Assembly: GCA_022448945.1 (NCBI GenBank)
Contig: JAKVCV010000012.1
Coordinates: 48,897 to 112,896, forward strand
Origin: Saprospiraceae bacterium
Lineage (GTDB): Bacteria; Bacteroidota; Bacteroidia; Chitinophagales; Saprospiraceae
DNA length: 64,000 nt
Direction of reading: 5' to 3'
Each line of letters opens with the position of its first letter. Positions within the stretch are counted from its first letter, which is position 1. This document shows, in pieces, positions 1-9,372 of the stretch. The position numbers and the translations under genes were made by a program. The notes beneath the pieces are model-generated. The model ran no database searches, was not told the DNA's origin, and worked only from the letters and a program-made list of their open reading frames with translations.

Positions 1-845
1 ACATATCCTACTGTATCTCCATTAGAAATTTGAAATACTGTAACTGCAGCAACAGCAAATTGCGATAACCCGGTTTGTGTGCAGAAAGACATTTGACCAG
101 TTTGCGAATTAAACCCGAATGAATTAGGAGGGTTTGTAAACAAAGGCTGAGTCGGACTCAAACCAGCTATGTTTGAAATACAATTATTTGTCCCCTGAAG
201 CGGGCAGGTCAGTGCATAAATTAATGAATCATTATCAGGGTCAAATGCACCGTGATTATACTGATAACATTGACCTGCACAGAAATATGGTGTAGGGTTC
301 GAAGTAAATGTGGGAGAACTATTGCATAGAGTTGAATTAATACCGGCTTCCACATACATCGATCCAGTTGAGGTCAATGTCGTTATAGCACTATTCCTAC
401 AACAGCTCGACCAACTAATAACCCAATCCGTACATGCTTGAGGAAATGTTACTATTCCAGAATATATATAAACTTCAATACCAGGATAAATACCTGACCC
501 TGATCCACACGAACTATTAGGTAATTGAGAAGGACATAACTGAGATACCTCATAAAATGTATCTTGCGTTAATGTTACATTTGAAGGGTTGAGACCACAA
601 CTAGCAGAACTCAAACTAAGAAATTCTGATGCAGACATATTTACCCCATCACAATCCCTATATAGTGTTAAGGTCACTAAATACTGGTTTGGACCAACAC
701 AAGTGTAAGTAATATCTGCACCTGCAAAGTGAGAAGCTTTTGCATCCTGTGTTCCAAAAAAGAAAAGACCTATGGCTAAAAACAGGATACGCGCATAACG
801 CCAACACTGTTGGGTTAAACTAGGAGGAGATTTTTTGCTATACAA
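1..845 (-). CDS. Secreted surface protein, N-terminal 281 residues (continues off the left edge)
   Basis: The minus-strand frame stays open from position 845 to the window edge. The translation starts with a basic stretch and a hydrophobic core (ILFLAIGLFFFG), then reads SHFAGADITYTCVG and LTLYRDCDG. That N-terminal module recurs in very large secreted Bacteroidota proteins that usually end in a gliding-motility or T9SS C-terminal domain; the C-terminus lies outside this window. No in-frame ATG precedes the signal peptide, because a TAA stop sits at 858-860. TTG at 843-845 is therefore the likely start. Many paired cysteines fit an extracellular, disulfide-bonded protein. Function is unknown; adhesin or cell-surface filament is a guess. 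Confidence 0.7.
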   Translation of the reverse strand, partial: MYSKKSPPSLTQQCWRYARILFLAIGLFFFGTQDAKASHFAGADITYTCVGPNQYLVTLTLYRDCDGVNMSASEFLSLSSASCGLNPSNVTLTQDTFYEVSQLCPSQLPNSSCGSGSGIYPGIEVYIYSGIVTFPQACTDWVISWSSCCRNSAITTLTSTGSMYVEAGINSTLCNSSPTFTSNPTPYFCAGQCYQYNHGAFDPDNDSLIYALTCPLQGTNNCISNIAGLSPTQPLFTNPPNSFGFNSQTGQMSFCTQTGLSQFAVAAVTVFQISNGDTVGY

Positions 846-1235
846 AACTATACAATTTTAAAAATAGTTAAAAAATAATATATGCACTACACTTTTGACT
901 TAGATACCGCTTACTAAGTTCATTAATTAGGGCAAAGTTACACTTTAATCGTTAAGAAATAAAATATGTCTGCAACTTTAACCAACGTAAATTGATATTA
1001 TCATGTAAAAATGATTAGTTTATTGCTAAAATGATAGCCTTATAATGATTCTTTGATACCCCAAAAATACATTAATAAACGTTTTTAATTAATTGATATA
1101 AGTTGTTAAAAGCAAGTTTTTTCTTTCTAATCCTAACGTTAAAAACTTTTAATTAGCTGCTTATTAATAAAAAATAAATGTGGTTATTCATTATATAAGA
1201 TTATCATTAAAAATCTGTTATATAGCAGCATTATT
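846..1235. other. Intergenic region between the surface protein and gcvP
   Basis: This stretch of about 390 nt is very AT-rich. It must hold the promoter of the minus-strand surface-protein gene and the 3' end of the gcvP transcript. I see no convincing hairpin terminator, RNA gene or repeat. A TAGTTTTG element on the minus strand overlaps the proposed TTG start, so it cannot easily serve as the promoter for that start. Confidence 0.5.
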
Positions 1236-4133
1236 TCAAACTTCAATTTCTTCATATGCGTCAACAGAAGGACATGAACAAATCAAATTTTTATCCCCAT
1301 ATGCATTGTTTACACGACCTATATTAGGCCAGAATTTATTTTCTTTGACAAAAGGCAGAGGATATACAGCTTTCTCTCTGCTATAAGGACGATCCCAATT
1401 ACTATTAATCACAATTTCTTGTGTGTGAGGTGCATTATTCAATACATTGTTCTCGATATCAACTTCACCAGTTGCTATTTCATCAATTTCTTTTCTTATT
1501 TGTAATAAAGCATCACAAAAGCGATCCAACTCAGCTTTATCTTCAGATTCAGTTGGTTCAATCATAATGGTACCACCAACGGGAAATGAAAGTGTGGGAG
1601 CATGAAACCCATAATCCATCAATCTTTTAGCGACATCTTCAGCACTAACACCAATAGATTTAAAATTTCGAAGTTCAATTATCAATTCATGAGCAGCACG
1701 TCCCTGAGATCCTTTATAAAGCACTTCATAAGCCCCTTCTAATCGAGATTTAATATAATTAGCATTTAAAATAGCAAATTTAGTTGCCTTTTTACATCCT
1801 TCTTTGCCAAGTAATCTAATATATCCATAAGAAATCAACAATATACTAGCTGATCCCCATGGAGCTGCTGAAACTGCATGTCCCCCGTTTTGACCACCGA
1901 CTTTACGAAAATGGTGTTTAGGGAGAAATGGTGCCAAACTTTTATTCACACAAATTGGCCCCATACCAGGTCCTCCGCCACCATGAGGGATAGCAAATGT
2001 TTTATGCAAATTAAGATGACAAACATCTGCACCAATCTCTCCTGGAGAAGTCAACCCAACCTGTGCATTCATATTAGCACCATCCATATAAACTTTCCCA
2101 CCATGTTTGTGAATCAAATCACAAACATCTTTAATATTTGTCTCAAAAACACCATGAGTTGATGGATAAGTAACCATTAAAGCAGAGAGATTCTCTTTAT
2201 GAAGTTCAGCTTTACTAACTAAATCTTCATAATCAAGATTTCCCATATCATCACATTTTGTAACTACAACCTTCATCCCTGCTAATACAGCAGAAGCAGG
2301 ATTTGTGCCATGCGCAGATGATGGGATTAAAACAATATTTCTGTGATTATCACCTTTGGATTGATGATATGCACGGATAGCCAATAATCCTGAATATTCA
2401 CCCTGAGCACCAGAATTAGACATTAATGAGCAAGCATCAAAACCAGTAATAGAACATAAATATTGTTCTAATTCTTCAATAATTTGCAAATATCCCTTTG
2501 TTTGGTCTGCAGGGACAAATGGATGTATATCAGAAAATTCTTTCCATGAAACAGGAATCATTTCGGTTGCAGCATTTAGTTTCATTGTACAAGATCCCAA
2601 AGAAATCATTGAGTGCACTAAAGACAAATCTTTGTTTTCTAATTTTTTTAGATAACGCATCATCTTACTCTCCGTTTGATAGTTATTAAAAACCGGATGA
2701 GTCAAAAATTTACTTTTTCGAATTAAGTTTTCTGGTAACTTGATTTCAAAATTCTGATATTTAGCCTCTAGATGTTCAGTATTAACATTTTCCTTATTTT
2801 TATGTGCAGCAAATACATTTATAATATTAGCAATCGCATCAAAATCTACTGTTTCATCTAATGATATCTGAATGGAATTTTCGTCAGGATAATAAAAATT
2901 TATGCCAGCTATCAATGCAAGATTATTGATTTCTTTTTGCTCCACTTGACCAGAAACAGAAATTTTTAGTGTGTCAAAATAATGTACATTCATTTCTTGA
3001 AATCCTAGATCTTGTAATTCTGCATCTAGAATTTGACAAAAACGATGAATTCTTCCAGCAATTCTTTTAATACCATCAGGGCCATGATAAACAGCATACA
3101 TACTGGCCATTACAGCTAACAATGCCTGTGCAGTACATATATTTGAAGTTGCTTTATCTCTGCGAATATGTTGTTCACGAGTTTGCAAAGCCATTCTTAG
3201 TGCTCTATTACCTTGACTATCTATAGACACACCGATTATACGGCCAGGAATTTGACGTTTGAACTGGTCGTGTGTTGCAAAAAAGGCAGCATGAGGACCA
3301 CCAAAACCCATAGGTACACCAAAACGCTGAGTACTTCCTACAACAGCATCAGCTCCCCATTCACCAGGTGGTGTCAAAATTGACAAACTCAACAAATCAG
3401 TAGCTACAACAGAATAAACACCTTTCTCTTTAGAATTAGATATTATTTCTTTAAAATCTTTAACTTTACCGTTAACATCTGGATATTGTAACAAAACACC
3501 AAAGGTCTTTTCAGAAATCTCAAAATCATCGGTTAAAATTACTTCAATACCTAAAGGTTCTGCTCTGGCATATATAACATCTAAAGTTTGAGGAAAAACA
3601 CCTTTAGAAACTAAAAATTGATTTGCAATATTTCCTTTTGCACGTTTATTTTTAGTACTATAGAACATATACATAGCCTCTGCTGCTGCAGTACTTTCAT
3701 CAAGAAGAGAAGCATTGGCTAATGGCAAACCGGTAAGATCAATGATCATTGTTTGAAAATTTAGCAAAGCCTCCAACCTGCCCTGAGCAATTTCTGCCTG
3801 ATAAGGAGTATAAGGAGTGTACCAACCAGGATTTTGAAACACATTTCTTAAAATAACAGAGGGAGTAATTGTTCCATAATATCCTAATCCTATGTACGAT
3901 TTAAACACCTTGTTTTTCTGAGATACTTGTTTTAACATTTTCAAATAATCAAATTCAGATATAGCGTCAGGTATAATCAACTCATCTTGAGAACGAATAT
4001 TCGAAGGTATCGTTTGATCAATAAGTTGTTTCAAGGAATCTACTCCTATTGTTTTAAGCATTTCTGCTAGTTCTTGGTCATTAGGCCCTAAATGTCTGTT
4101 TACAAAACGGTCGGGATGCTGAATATCAAACAT
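1236..4133 (-). CDS. gcvP: Glycine dehydrogenase (aminomethyl-transferring), P protein of the glycine cleavage system
   Basis: The P protein decarboxylates glycine with pyridoxal phosphate and passes the aminomethyl group to lipoylated H protein in the cytoplasm. At 965 residues it is the fused, homodimeric form, with N- and C-terminal halves in one chain. The opening is typical (FVNRHLGPNDQELAEML). The PLP-binding motif HLNLHKTFAIPHGGGGPG puts the Schiff-base lysine at K711. Late motifs such as PTESEDKAELDRFCDAL also match. gcvT and gcvH are not adjacent, as is common in Bacteroidota. No glycine riboswitch is seen upstream. Identification is secure. Confidence 0.97.
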   Translation of the reverse strand: MFDIQHPDRFVNRHLGPNDQELAEMLKTIGVDSLKQLIDQTIPSNIRSQDELIIPDAISEFDYLKMLKQVSQKNKVFKSYIGLGYYGTITPSVILRNVFQNPGWYTPYTPYQAEIAQGRLEALLNFQTMIIDLTGLPLANASLLDESTAAAEAMYMFYSTKNKRAKGNIANQFLVSKGVFPQTLDVIYARAEPLGIEVILTDDFEISEKTFGVLLQYPDVNGKVKDFKEIISNSKEKGVYSVVATDLLSLSILTPPGEWGADAVVGSTQRFGVPMGFGGPHAAFFATHDQFKRQIPGRIIGVSIDSQGNRALRMALQTREQHIRRDKATSNICTAQALLAVMASMYAVYHGPDGIKRIAGRIHRFCQILDAELQDLGFQEMNVHYFDTLKISVSGQVEQKEINNLALIAGINFYYPDENSIQISLDETVDFDAIANIINVFAAHKNKENVNTEHLEAKYQNFEIKLPENLIRKSKFLTHPVFNNYQTESKMMRYLKKLENKDLSLVHSMISLGSCTMKLNAATEMIPVSWKEFSDIHPFVPADQTKGYLQIIEELEQYLCSITGFDACSLMSNSGAQGEYSGLLAIRAYHQSKGDNHRNIVLIPSSAHGTNPASAVLAGMKVVVTKCDDMGNLDYEDLVSKAELHKENLSALMVTYPSTHGVFETNIKDVCDLIHKHGGKVYMDGANMNAQVGLTSPGEIGADVCHLNLHKTFAIPHGGGGPGMGPICVNKSLAPFLPKHHFRKVGGQNGGHAVSAAPWGSASILLISYGYIRLLGKEGCKKATKFAILNANYIKSRLEGAYEVLYKGSQGRAAHELIIELRNFKSIGVSAEDVAKRLMDYGFHAPTLSFPVGGTIMIEPTESEDKAELDRFCDALLQIRKEIDEIATGEVDIENNVLNNAPHTQEIVINSNWDRPYSREKAVYPLPFVKENKFWPNIGRVNNAYGDKNLICSCPSVDAYEEIEV

Positions 4134-4671
4134 TTACAAAAAGATATTTTAGTTCTAAAAAAAAAAAAAGAAGGTAATAATTCAAGCAAAGCTATCCTCA
4201 TTTCCAATGGGGGTGCAATTTACCATTTTTACATTCAAAAGTTAAAGTTAAAACCAACTATTTTTAATGCTAAAAATAGTAAATTGTATTTTTCATAAGC
4301 ACCATCATGTAAATAAAATATCGTCTTTTTAGCTTTAAGCTTAAATTTTATTTATAAAAACATGATTTGTTTAGCAATATCAACTATTCTAAAAATCACA
4401 ATAGGCATATTAATTAATTTCTATTGTCATATTTTTTTACTCGTTCTGTGTTTTTTTTAAATAATTAAGGATCCATTTTTGTATATAACATTTATTTTAT
4501 AATTCTTATTAACAGGACTCTTTTTATACAAAAATCATCAGATTGGAAAAAGACAATTCCCTAAAACCATTCTATATCTAGTAAATTTTGATTTTTTTAA
4601 AATTATTGACTAAATTATGGAATGAGCAATAAAAAAAATAATTCTATTTATTACACACTAAATCACAACCA
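4134..4671. other. Divergent intergenic region between gcvP and the M43 protease gene
   Basis: This 538-nt AT-rich gap separates two divergent genes, so it should hold both promoters. On the minus strand TAGCTTTG (plus positions 4187-4194) fits the Bacteroidota -7 element TAnnTTTG, about 55 nt before the gcvP start, with a TTG about 21 nt further upstream. A run of 13 A lies at about 4157-4169. No convincing TAnnTTTG is seen for the plus-strand gene. No coding potential or stable RNA structure was noticed. Confidence 0.4.
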
Positions 4672-7038
4672 ATGACAATACGGATCATATTATCTTCTTG
4701 TTTGTTTTTGTTGTTAAATTCAATATTTGCACAAACAAAAATTAGTCCCTTAATAAATACATTAAATTCAGAAGAAGAAAAATGTGGTACTGATGCTATG
4801 CATAAAATATTATATGATACAGATTCTGTTTATAGACAAAATTTTGAAGATGCGCAGCGAAAAGTGCGGCAACAAATAGCGAACAATTCAACACCTGAAG
4901 CTTATAGATCAATATTAACGATTCCTATTGTATTTCATGTAATGCATTTAGGTGAACCAATAGGAACAGGTACTAATATTTCTAACGAGCAATTACTATC
5001 AGCACTTGCAAGTTTAAATGATGCATACCGTGGCTTAGCTCCTTTTAATAGTAGTGGAGTAGACATGGAGATTGAATTTTGTCTTGCTTCACAAGATCCA
5101 GCAGGAAATGCTACTACGGGCATAAATCGAATTGATGCTTCAGGAACAAGTGACTACAATACAAATGGTTTAACGAGAACTGGAACAAATAATCATGTGA
5201 CTATAAAAGCATTAAGTAAATGGCCTAACACTGATTATTATAATATTTGGGTAGTAACTGAAATTGATGGCAATAATGGTGAAGGTGGAACACAAGGTTT
5301 TGCTTATTTCCCTGGAGCAGGTCCTTCTTTAGACGGAACTGTTATTCTTTATAATGCCATAGGCTATGACCCTACTGGCTCAAGATGTTTCAATGTAAAA
5401 AGTTATACCAATTACAACACGACTTTAATACACGAATTGGGACATGCTCTAGACCTTTATCATACATTTGAAGATGATTCTGACGGAAACGCTTGCCCAC
5501 CAAATACAAGTTGCACAACCCAAGGAGATGAATGTTGTGACACGCCACCACATGAACGGACCACTGGTTGTCCATCTGGCACATTAAATCTATGTGGTAC
5601 ATTAAGAGATAATCATATGCATAATTTCATGGATTATTCAAGTGCAGCCTGTCAAACAGAATTTACATCCGATCAAAAAGTTAGAGCGAGAGCTGCCCTA
5701 ACAACTACTCGAGCAAGTTTACTCACTTCTAGTGGCTGTACACCTGTTAGCAGTCCTACAAGTGATTTCATAATTGAGTGTGCTGGTCCATCCATTGCAA
5801 GATGCACAGGTAATGCTGTTACCTTATATGACCTTTCAAGTAATAATCCTAATAGCTGGTCATGGAACTTTTCCGGAGGAAATCCATCCACATCCACTAG
5901 CCAAAACCCAGTTGTTAGCTACTCAAATCCTGGGATATACCCTGTTACATTAATAGCATCCAACAACTTTGGCACTGGAACAACGGAAACGAAATCAAGT
6001 TATATCACTATATATGGCACTCCAACTACTGCATGTATAAATGGAATTACAAATGTTGGTAATTTTGGTCATGCTATCACAAATGTAAGCTTTAATAACA
6101 TTCATAATACGACTTCAAATTCAACAAATGGTTATGATGATTTCAGCTGTGCTGCTACTACATGTATTACTGAAGGACAGACATATAATTTATCAATCGA
6201 TGTTCAGGCAAATCACCCTAGTCAAGGAGCTGCCTATAAAGTTTTTATAGATTACAATGACAATGGCGATTTTTTAGATCTTGGTGAACAAATAATGTCT
6301 GGCACTTTAGCAGCTAATAGCGGGACAGTTACAGAGCATCAAAACATTACAATTCCATTAACAGCCACTGAAAACAAATTACTTAGAATGAGAATAATAC
6401 ACGATCAATTATCCGTAACTAATTCATGCGAAACACTATTTACGGGATCTTCAGAGGATTATGGAGTTTATATTTCGCCAACCGCAAACATTAATTCCCA
6501 GCCTGCAAACATTAATATCAATGATGGTGGAATGGCAACTTTTACCGTTGCAGCTACAAGTGGAATTTCTTATCAATGGCAGGAAAATTCTGGCAGTGGA
6601 TTTACAGACCTATTCAACGGGGGTATATATAGCAATGTTAATACATCTTCATTATTACTTAATAATGTTCCTATAAGCATGAATGGTAATACTTATAGAT
6701 GTATAGTAAGCAATGGATGTGACCAAACTGTTAACTCTAGTAGTGCTATTCTAACTGTTACTTCGCCAATTTCTATATCATACATAAACAACGAAAACAT
6801 CTTTGATTTAAACGTGTATCCAAATCCATGCGAAAATGATATTACCCTCGAATTTTATTCGACAACAAATGAAATAGCATCTTATAAAATCAGTAATTTA
6901 TTGGGGCAAATACTTTTAAAAAAGCAAATCAAATCTATTTCTGGAAGGAATTCTTTAAAATTAAACATGGATGATCTGCCAAAAGGTATATATTTAATAC
7001 ATCTAAACGATAAAACAATAAAAATGAGAAAAAATTAA
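4672..7038 (+). CDS. T9SS-exported M43-family (pappalysin-like) zinc metalloprotease
   Basis: The 788-residue protein starts with a signal peptide (cleavage after about residue 20, SIFA-QT). The catalytic domain spans about 85-350 and carries the extended metzincin motif HELGHALDLYH (zinc ligands H254, H258, H264; catalytic E255) and a Met-turn NFMDYSS at M320. A PKD domain follows (362-447), then a GEVED domain (about 455-602, core FIDYNDNGDFLDLGEQ), an Ig-like domain (603-697) and a T9SS type-A sorting domain (712-788, VYPNPCEND to KGIYLIHL). It is expected to be secreted or surface-bound and to degrade extracellular protein. The gene is monocistronic in appearance. Confidence 0.93.
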   Translation: MTIRIILSSCLFLLLNSIFAQTKISPLINTLNSEEEKCGTDAMHKILYDTDSVYRQNFEDAQRKVRQQIANNSTPEAYRSILTIPIVFHVMHLGEPIGTGTNISNEQLLSALASLNDAYRGLAPFNSSGVDMEIEFCLASQDPAGNATTGINRIDASGTSDYNTNGLTRTGTNNHVTIKALSKWPNTDYYNIWVVTEIDGNNGEGGTQGFAYFPGAGPSLDGTVILYNAIGYDPTGSRCFNVKSYTNYNTTLIHELGHALDLYHTFEDDSDGNACPPNTSCTTQGDECCDTPPHERTTGCPSGTLNLCGTLRDNHMHNFMDYSSAACQTEFTSDQKVRARAALTTTRASLLTSSGCTPVSSPTSDFIIECAGPSIARCTGNAVTLYDLSSNNPNSWSWNFSGGNPSTSTSQNPVVSYSNPGIYPVTLIASNNFGTGTTETKSSYITIYGTPTTACINGITNVGNFGHAITNVSFNNIHNTTSNSTNGYDDFSCAATTCITEGQTYNLSIDVQANHPSQGAAYKVFIDYNDNGDFLDLGEQIMSGTLAANSGTVTEHQNITIPLTATENKLLRMRIIHDQLSVTNSCETLFTGSSEDYGVYISPTANINSQPANININDGGMATFTVAATSGISYQWQENSGSGFTDLFNGGIYSNVNTSSLLLNNVPISMNGNTYRCIVSNGCDQTVNSSSAILTVTSPISISYINNENIFDLNVYPNPCENDITLEFYSTTNEIASYKISNLLGQILLKKQIKSISGRNSLKLNMDDLPKGIYLIHLNDKTIKMRKN

Positions 7039-7279
7039 TTTTTACGGATTAGTGAATCACCAATTAAGAACCTGGGAAAATTGTTCATTATTAATTATCT
7101 CATTTTTGCGTTTAACAATGTATGTTTGTTTTTATTACACAAAAAATTCTATATTAGGCAAGGTTATATAAATCCTCAGATTTATATTTCATGAACACAA
7201 ATTTAATAATTAAAGCTCTGTATTTATTTATAGGAATGGTAATAAAAATTAACTAGCCATTTGAAACACCTTTTTATTA

Positions 7280-7693
7280 ATGTCTCCAAGTGTGATAAAT
7301 AAACTTCTATCTACATCTTTGTTTTTTACTTTTAGTCTATGTTGCTGCATAGGACAAATAAGTAAAATAACTTATCAAACGATTATGACACAAGATGCTG
7401 AGACTATAATAATAGATATAAAAGGAGATGAGGTTGAAATAAAAGAAACAAAGGGCACCCGCATCTTGGTTGAAACTCTTGTTAAATTATCGCTTCCTAA
7501 TGAGGCACTATTAAATTTTGTTATAGAATCTGGTAGATATCAATTAATAAAAAAATATAATTCATCAACCCGTGAACTCTCACTTAAATCAAAAAAAAAC
7601 AGGAATATAATTATTGTAAAAGGCAATGAATGTCAAGAAGAGATAAAGTACAAAATATATATACCTCTAGATTTACACATTCTACAACCATAA
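7280..7693 (+). CDS. Hypothetical small secreted protein
   Basis: The 137-residue product has an N-terminal hydrophobic signal sequence (LFFTFSLCCCIGQ, probable cleavage near residue 25). The mature part is beta-rich and repetitive in character, with short strands such as TIIIDIKGDEVEIKETKG, and ends KYKIYIPLDLHI. This resembles beta-stranded DUF4097-like adhesin proteins, but I cannot assign a family. The ending soon after a typical IYIP strand may mean a shortened C-terminus. It lies 241 nt after the protease gene and converges with the next gene. Confidence 0.6.
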   Translation: MSPSVINKLLSTSLFFTFSLCCCIGQISKITYQTIMTQDAETIIIDIKGDEVEIKETKGTRILVETLVKLSLPNEALLNFVIESGRYQLIKKYNSSTRELSLKSKKNRNIIIVKGNECQEEIKYKIYIPLDLHILQP

Positions 7694-7739
7694 AAATACT
7701 AAAACTGTATTATTTATTAATAGAATAAACTATCTACAC

Positions 7740-8303
7740 CTAATAAGAACGCTTCTTTTTAACATTAAAACCTAGGCATATAAATAGCAAAACAAATCCT
7801 AATAATACCCATTTGATTGAGGTACAAATATTGCATGTATAAGCAACTAATGACAATCTTTCAGGGAAATTTATCAATAAAAGAGCTATTTGAAGATTTT
7901 CTGCATAGTCAAATAAAACAACCAACAAAGGTGTTAAAATAACAATTTTATATTTAGAATCCTTATAAAGCCACACCAGAAAAAAAGAAAAAAATGATCC
8001 AAATACCATGGGGAAAAAAGTATCTGCAATTAGCGTAGCATATAAGCACAAATTACGTCCATGGTCTCCATAAGCGACAATCTGCTCATACATTTGTTCT
8101 TCAGATGCATTAAACATTACATCCAGTATCTTTTTTGTTACCTCACTATTGTTTATAGGTTGTCCAACTCCAATATAAAATCCAATCGTGGCAAAAACAA
8201 CCATAAAAGCGATAGTTCCAAAAAACATTATCCAAAGACGTCTCTGTGAATAATTATTTATAATAAAATTGATAATATTATTTAGTATACCATGTTTTGA
8301 CAT
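7740..8303 (-). CDS. Hypothetical integral membrane protein
   Basis: The 187-residue product has about four hydrophobic helices: residues 24-45, 88-112, 120-145 and 160-180. A soluble loop of about 40 residues lies between helices 1 and 2 (VTKKILDVMFNASEEQMYEQI). A basic tail, KKKRSY, ends the protein. The layout resembles conserved uncharacterised Bacteroidota membrane proteins. No catalytic motif was seen. It sits 39 nt downstream of pdxH on the same strand, so the two may share a transcript, though a functional link is not evident. Confidence 0.65.
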   Translation of the reverse strand: MSKHGILNNIINFIINNYSQRRLWIMFFGTIAFMVVFATIGFYIGVGQPINNSEVTKKILDVMFNASEEQMYEQIVAYGDHGRNLCLYATLIADTFFPMVFGSFFSFFLVWLYKDSKYKIVILTPLLVVLFDYAENLQIALLLINFPERLSLVAYTCNICTSIKWVLLGFVLLFICLGFNVKKKRSY

Positions 8304-8342
8304 TACAAATCGTAGATCTTAAGAATTAACAAGATATTAAAA

Positions 8343-9008
8343 TTAGGGTGCCAATCTTTCTAGGGTCCATTTGGATGGGTTAAGTTCTGTTAATGTATAT
8401 CTGAATCTATCGTGCAAGCGACTTTTTCTGCCTTGCCAAAATTCTATTTGATATGGTTTTACAATATAACCTCCCCAATGTGCAGGACGTGGTAAAACTT
8501 CCTGGTCAGAAAATTTATTAGTTATAGTTTCCAAGTTCTTAGTAAGAATATCTCTACTTAATATAACCTCACTTTGTGGTGATGCCCAAGCTCCAATCTG
8601 GCTTTCTTTTGGTCGACTCTGAAAATATCTAGTTGACTCAACTTCTGAAAGTTTATATGCTGTACCTTGAATACAAACCTGGCGCTGTATTTCTCGCCAA
8701 AAAAACACAATTGAAACATCCGGATTTTCCTTTATAGTTTTTCCTTTTAAACTATTATAATTGGTATAAAATCTAAATCCTTCATTATCTATCCCCTTTA
8801 GTAAAACAACACGTGCAGTAGGCTTCCCATCAGGACTTGCAGTGGCTAAAATCATAGCATTAGGTTCATTAACATCAAGATCCTGAACTTCTTGAAACCA
8901 TTTTTTAAATTGACGAATAGGGTTTTCGAATAATTCAGTTTCTTCTAGTGAACCCAGATCATAATCTTTTCGTAAATTTTCAAGATATGTATATTTATTG
9001 TCATCCAT
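8343..9008 (-). CDS. pdxH: Pyridoxamine/pyridoxine 5'-phosphate oxidase
   Basis: This FMN enzyme oxidises pyridoxine or pyridoxamine 5'-phosphate to pyridoxal 5'-phosphate, the last step of vitamin B6 synthesis and salvage. The 221-residue length matches the family. Diagnostic motifs are RVVLLKG (66-72), RFYTNYNSLKG (79-89), SRPKESQIGAWAS (131-143), FWQGR (190-194) and RLHDRF (197-202), ending WTLERLAP. Two PLP enzymes lie in this window (GcvP and an aminotransferase) but are not in its operon. Identification is secure. Confidence 0.96.
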   Translation of the reverse strand: MDDNKYTYLENLRKDYDLGSLEETELFENPIRQFKKWFQEVQDLDVNEPNAMILATASPDGKPTARVVLLKGIDNEGFRFYTNYNSLKGKTIKENPDVSIVFFWREIQRQVCIQGTAYKLSEVESTRYFQSRPKESQIGAWASPQSEVILSRDILTKNLETITNKFSDQEVLPRPAHWGGYIVKPYQIEFWQGRKSRLHDRFRYTLTELNPSKWTLERLAP

Positions 9009-9372
9009 TTTGACTTATTTAAATCTTTTTAATTTTAATAAATACAATAATACAAAAATTGAGAATTATAAACGACTAGTTATCTGTGATTATATATTTT
9101 GACATTTATTATCAAAAAGCAAAAATAATAGATTAGATTGAAATGAAAACATGGTCCGAATTGTTTTGAAGGTATTTGTTTTCTAGGAATTAAATTATAT
9201 TTAAATATTGCAATACAACCTAACTACATATTTTTATATTATTACAGAAAAATAACAATTATAAATTATTTTTGTGTTGTTATTCTAGTACAAGAATATA
9301 CCGATTCAATCTTAAAGACAAAGTTTTTGTACAATTTACACTTCATTATATTCATTCTAAATACTTTTACAT
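9009..9372. other. Divergent intergenic region between pdxH and the glycosyltransferase gene
   Basis: This AT-rich gap of 364 nt separates two divergent genes. On the plus strand TATTTTTG at 9267-9274 fits the Bacteroidota -7 element for the glycosyltransferase gene, but no well-placed TTG lies upstream of it. On the minus strand a TATTTTTG (plus positions 9120-9127) could serve pdxH. No coding potential or RNA structure was noticed. Confidence 0.35.

Noticed and set aside
4134-4300. Glycine riboswitch upstream of gcvP
   Set aside because: I looked for the conserved GGA-rich stems expected of a glycine aptamer on the minus strand and found only AT-rich sequence with no stem pairing.
7191-7256. 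Short 21-codon hydrophobic frame before the 7280 gene
   Set aside because: A small peptide is possible, but there is no promoter, conservation or other support visible, so it was not listed as a gene.
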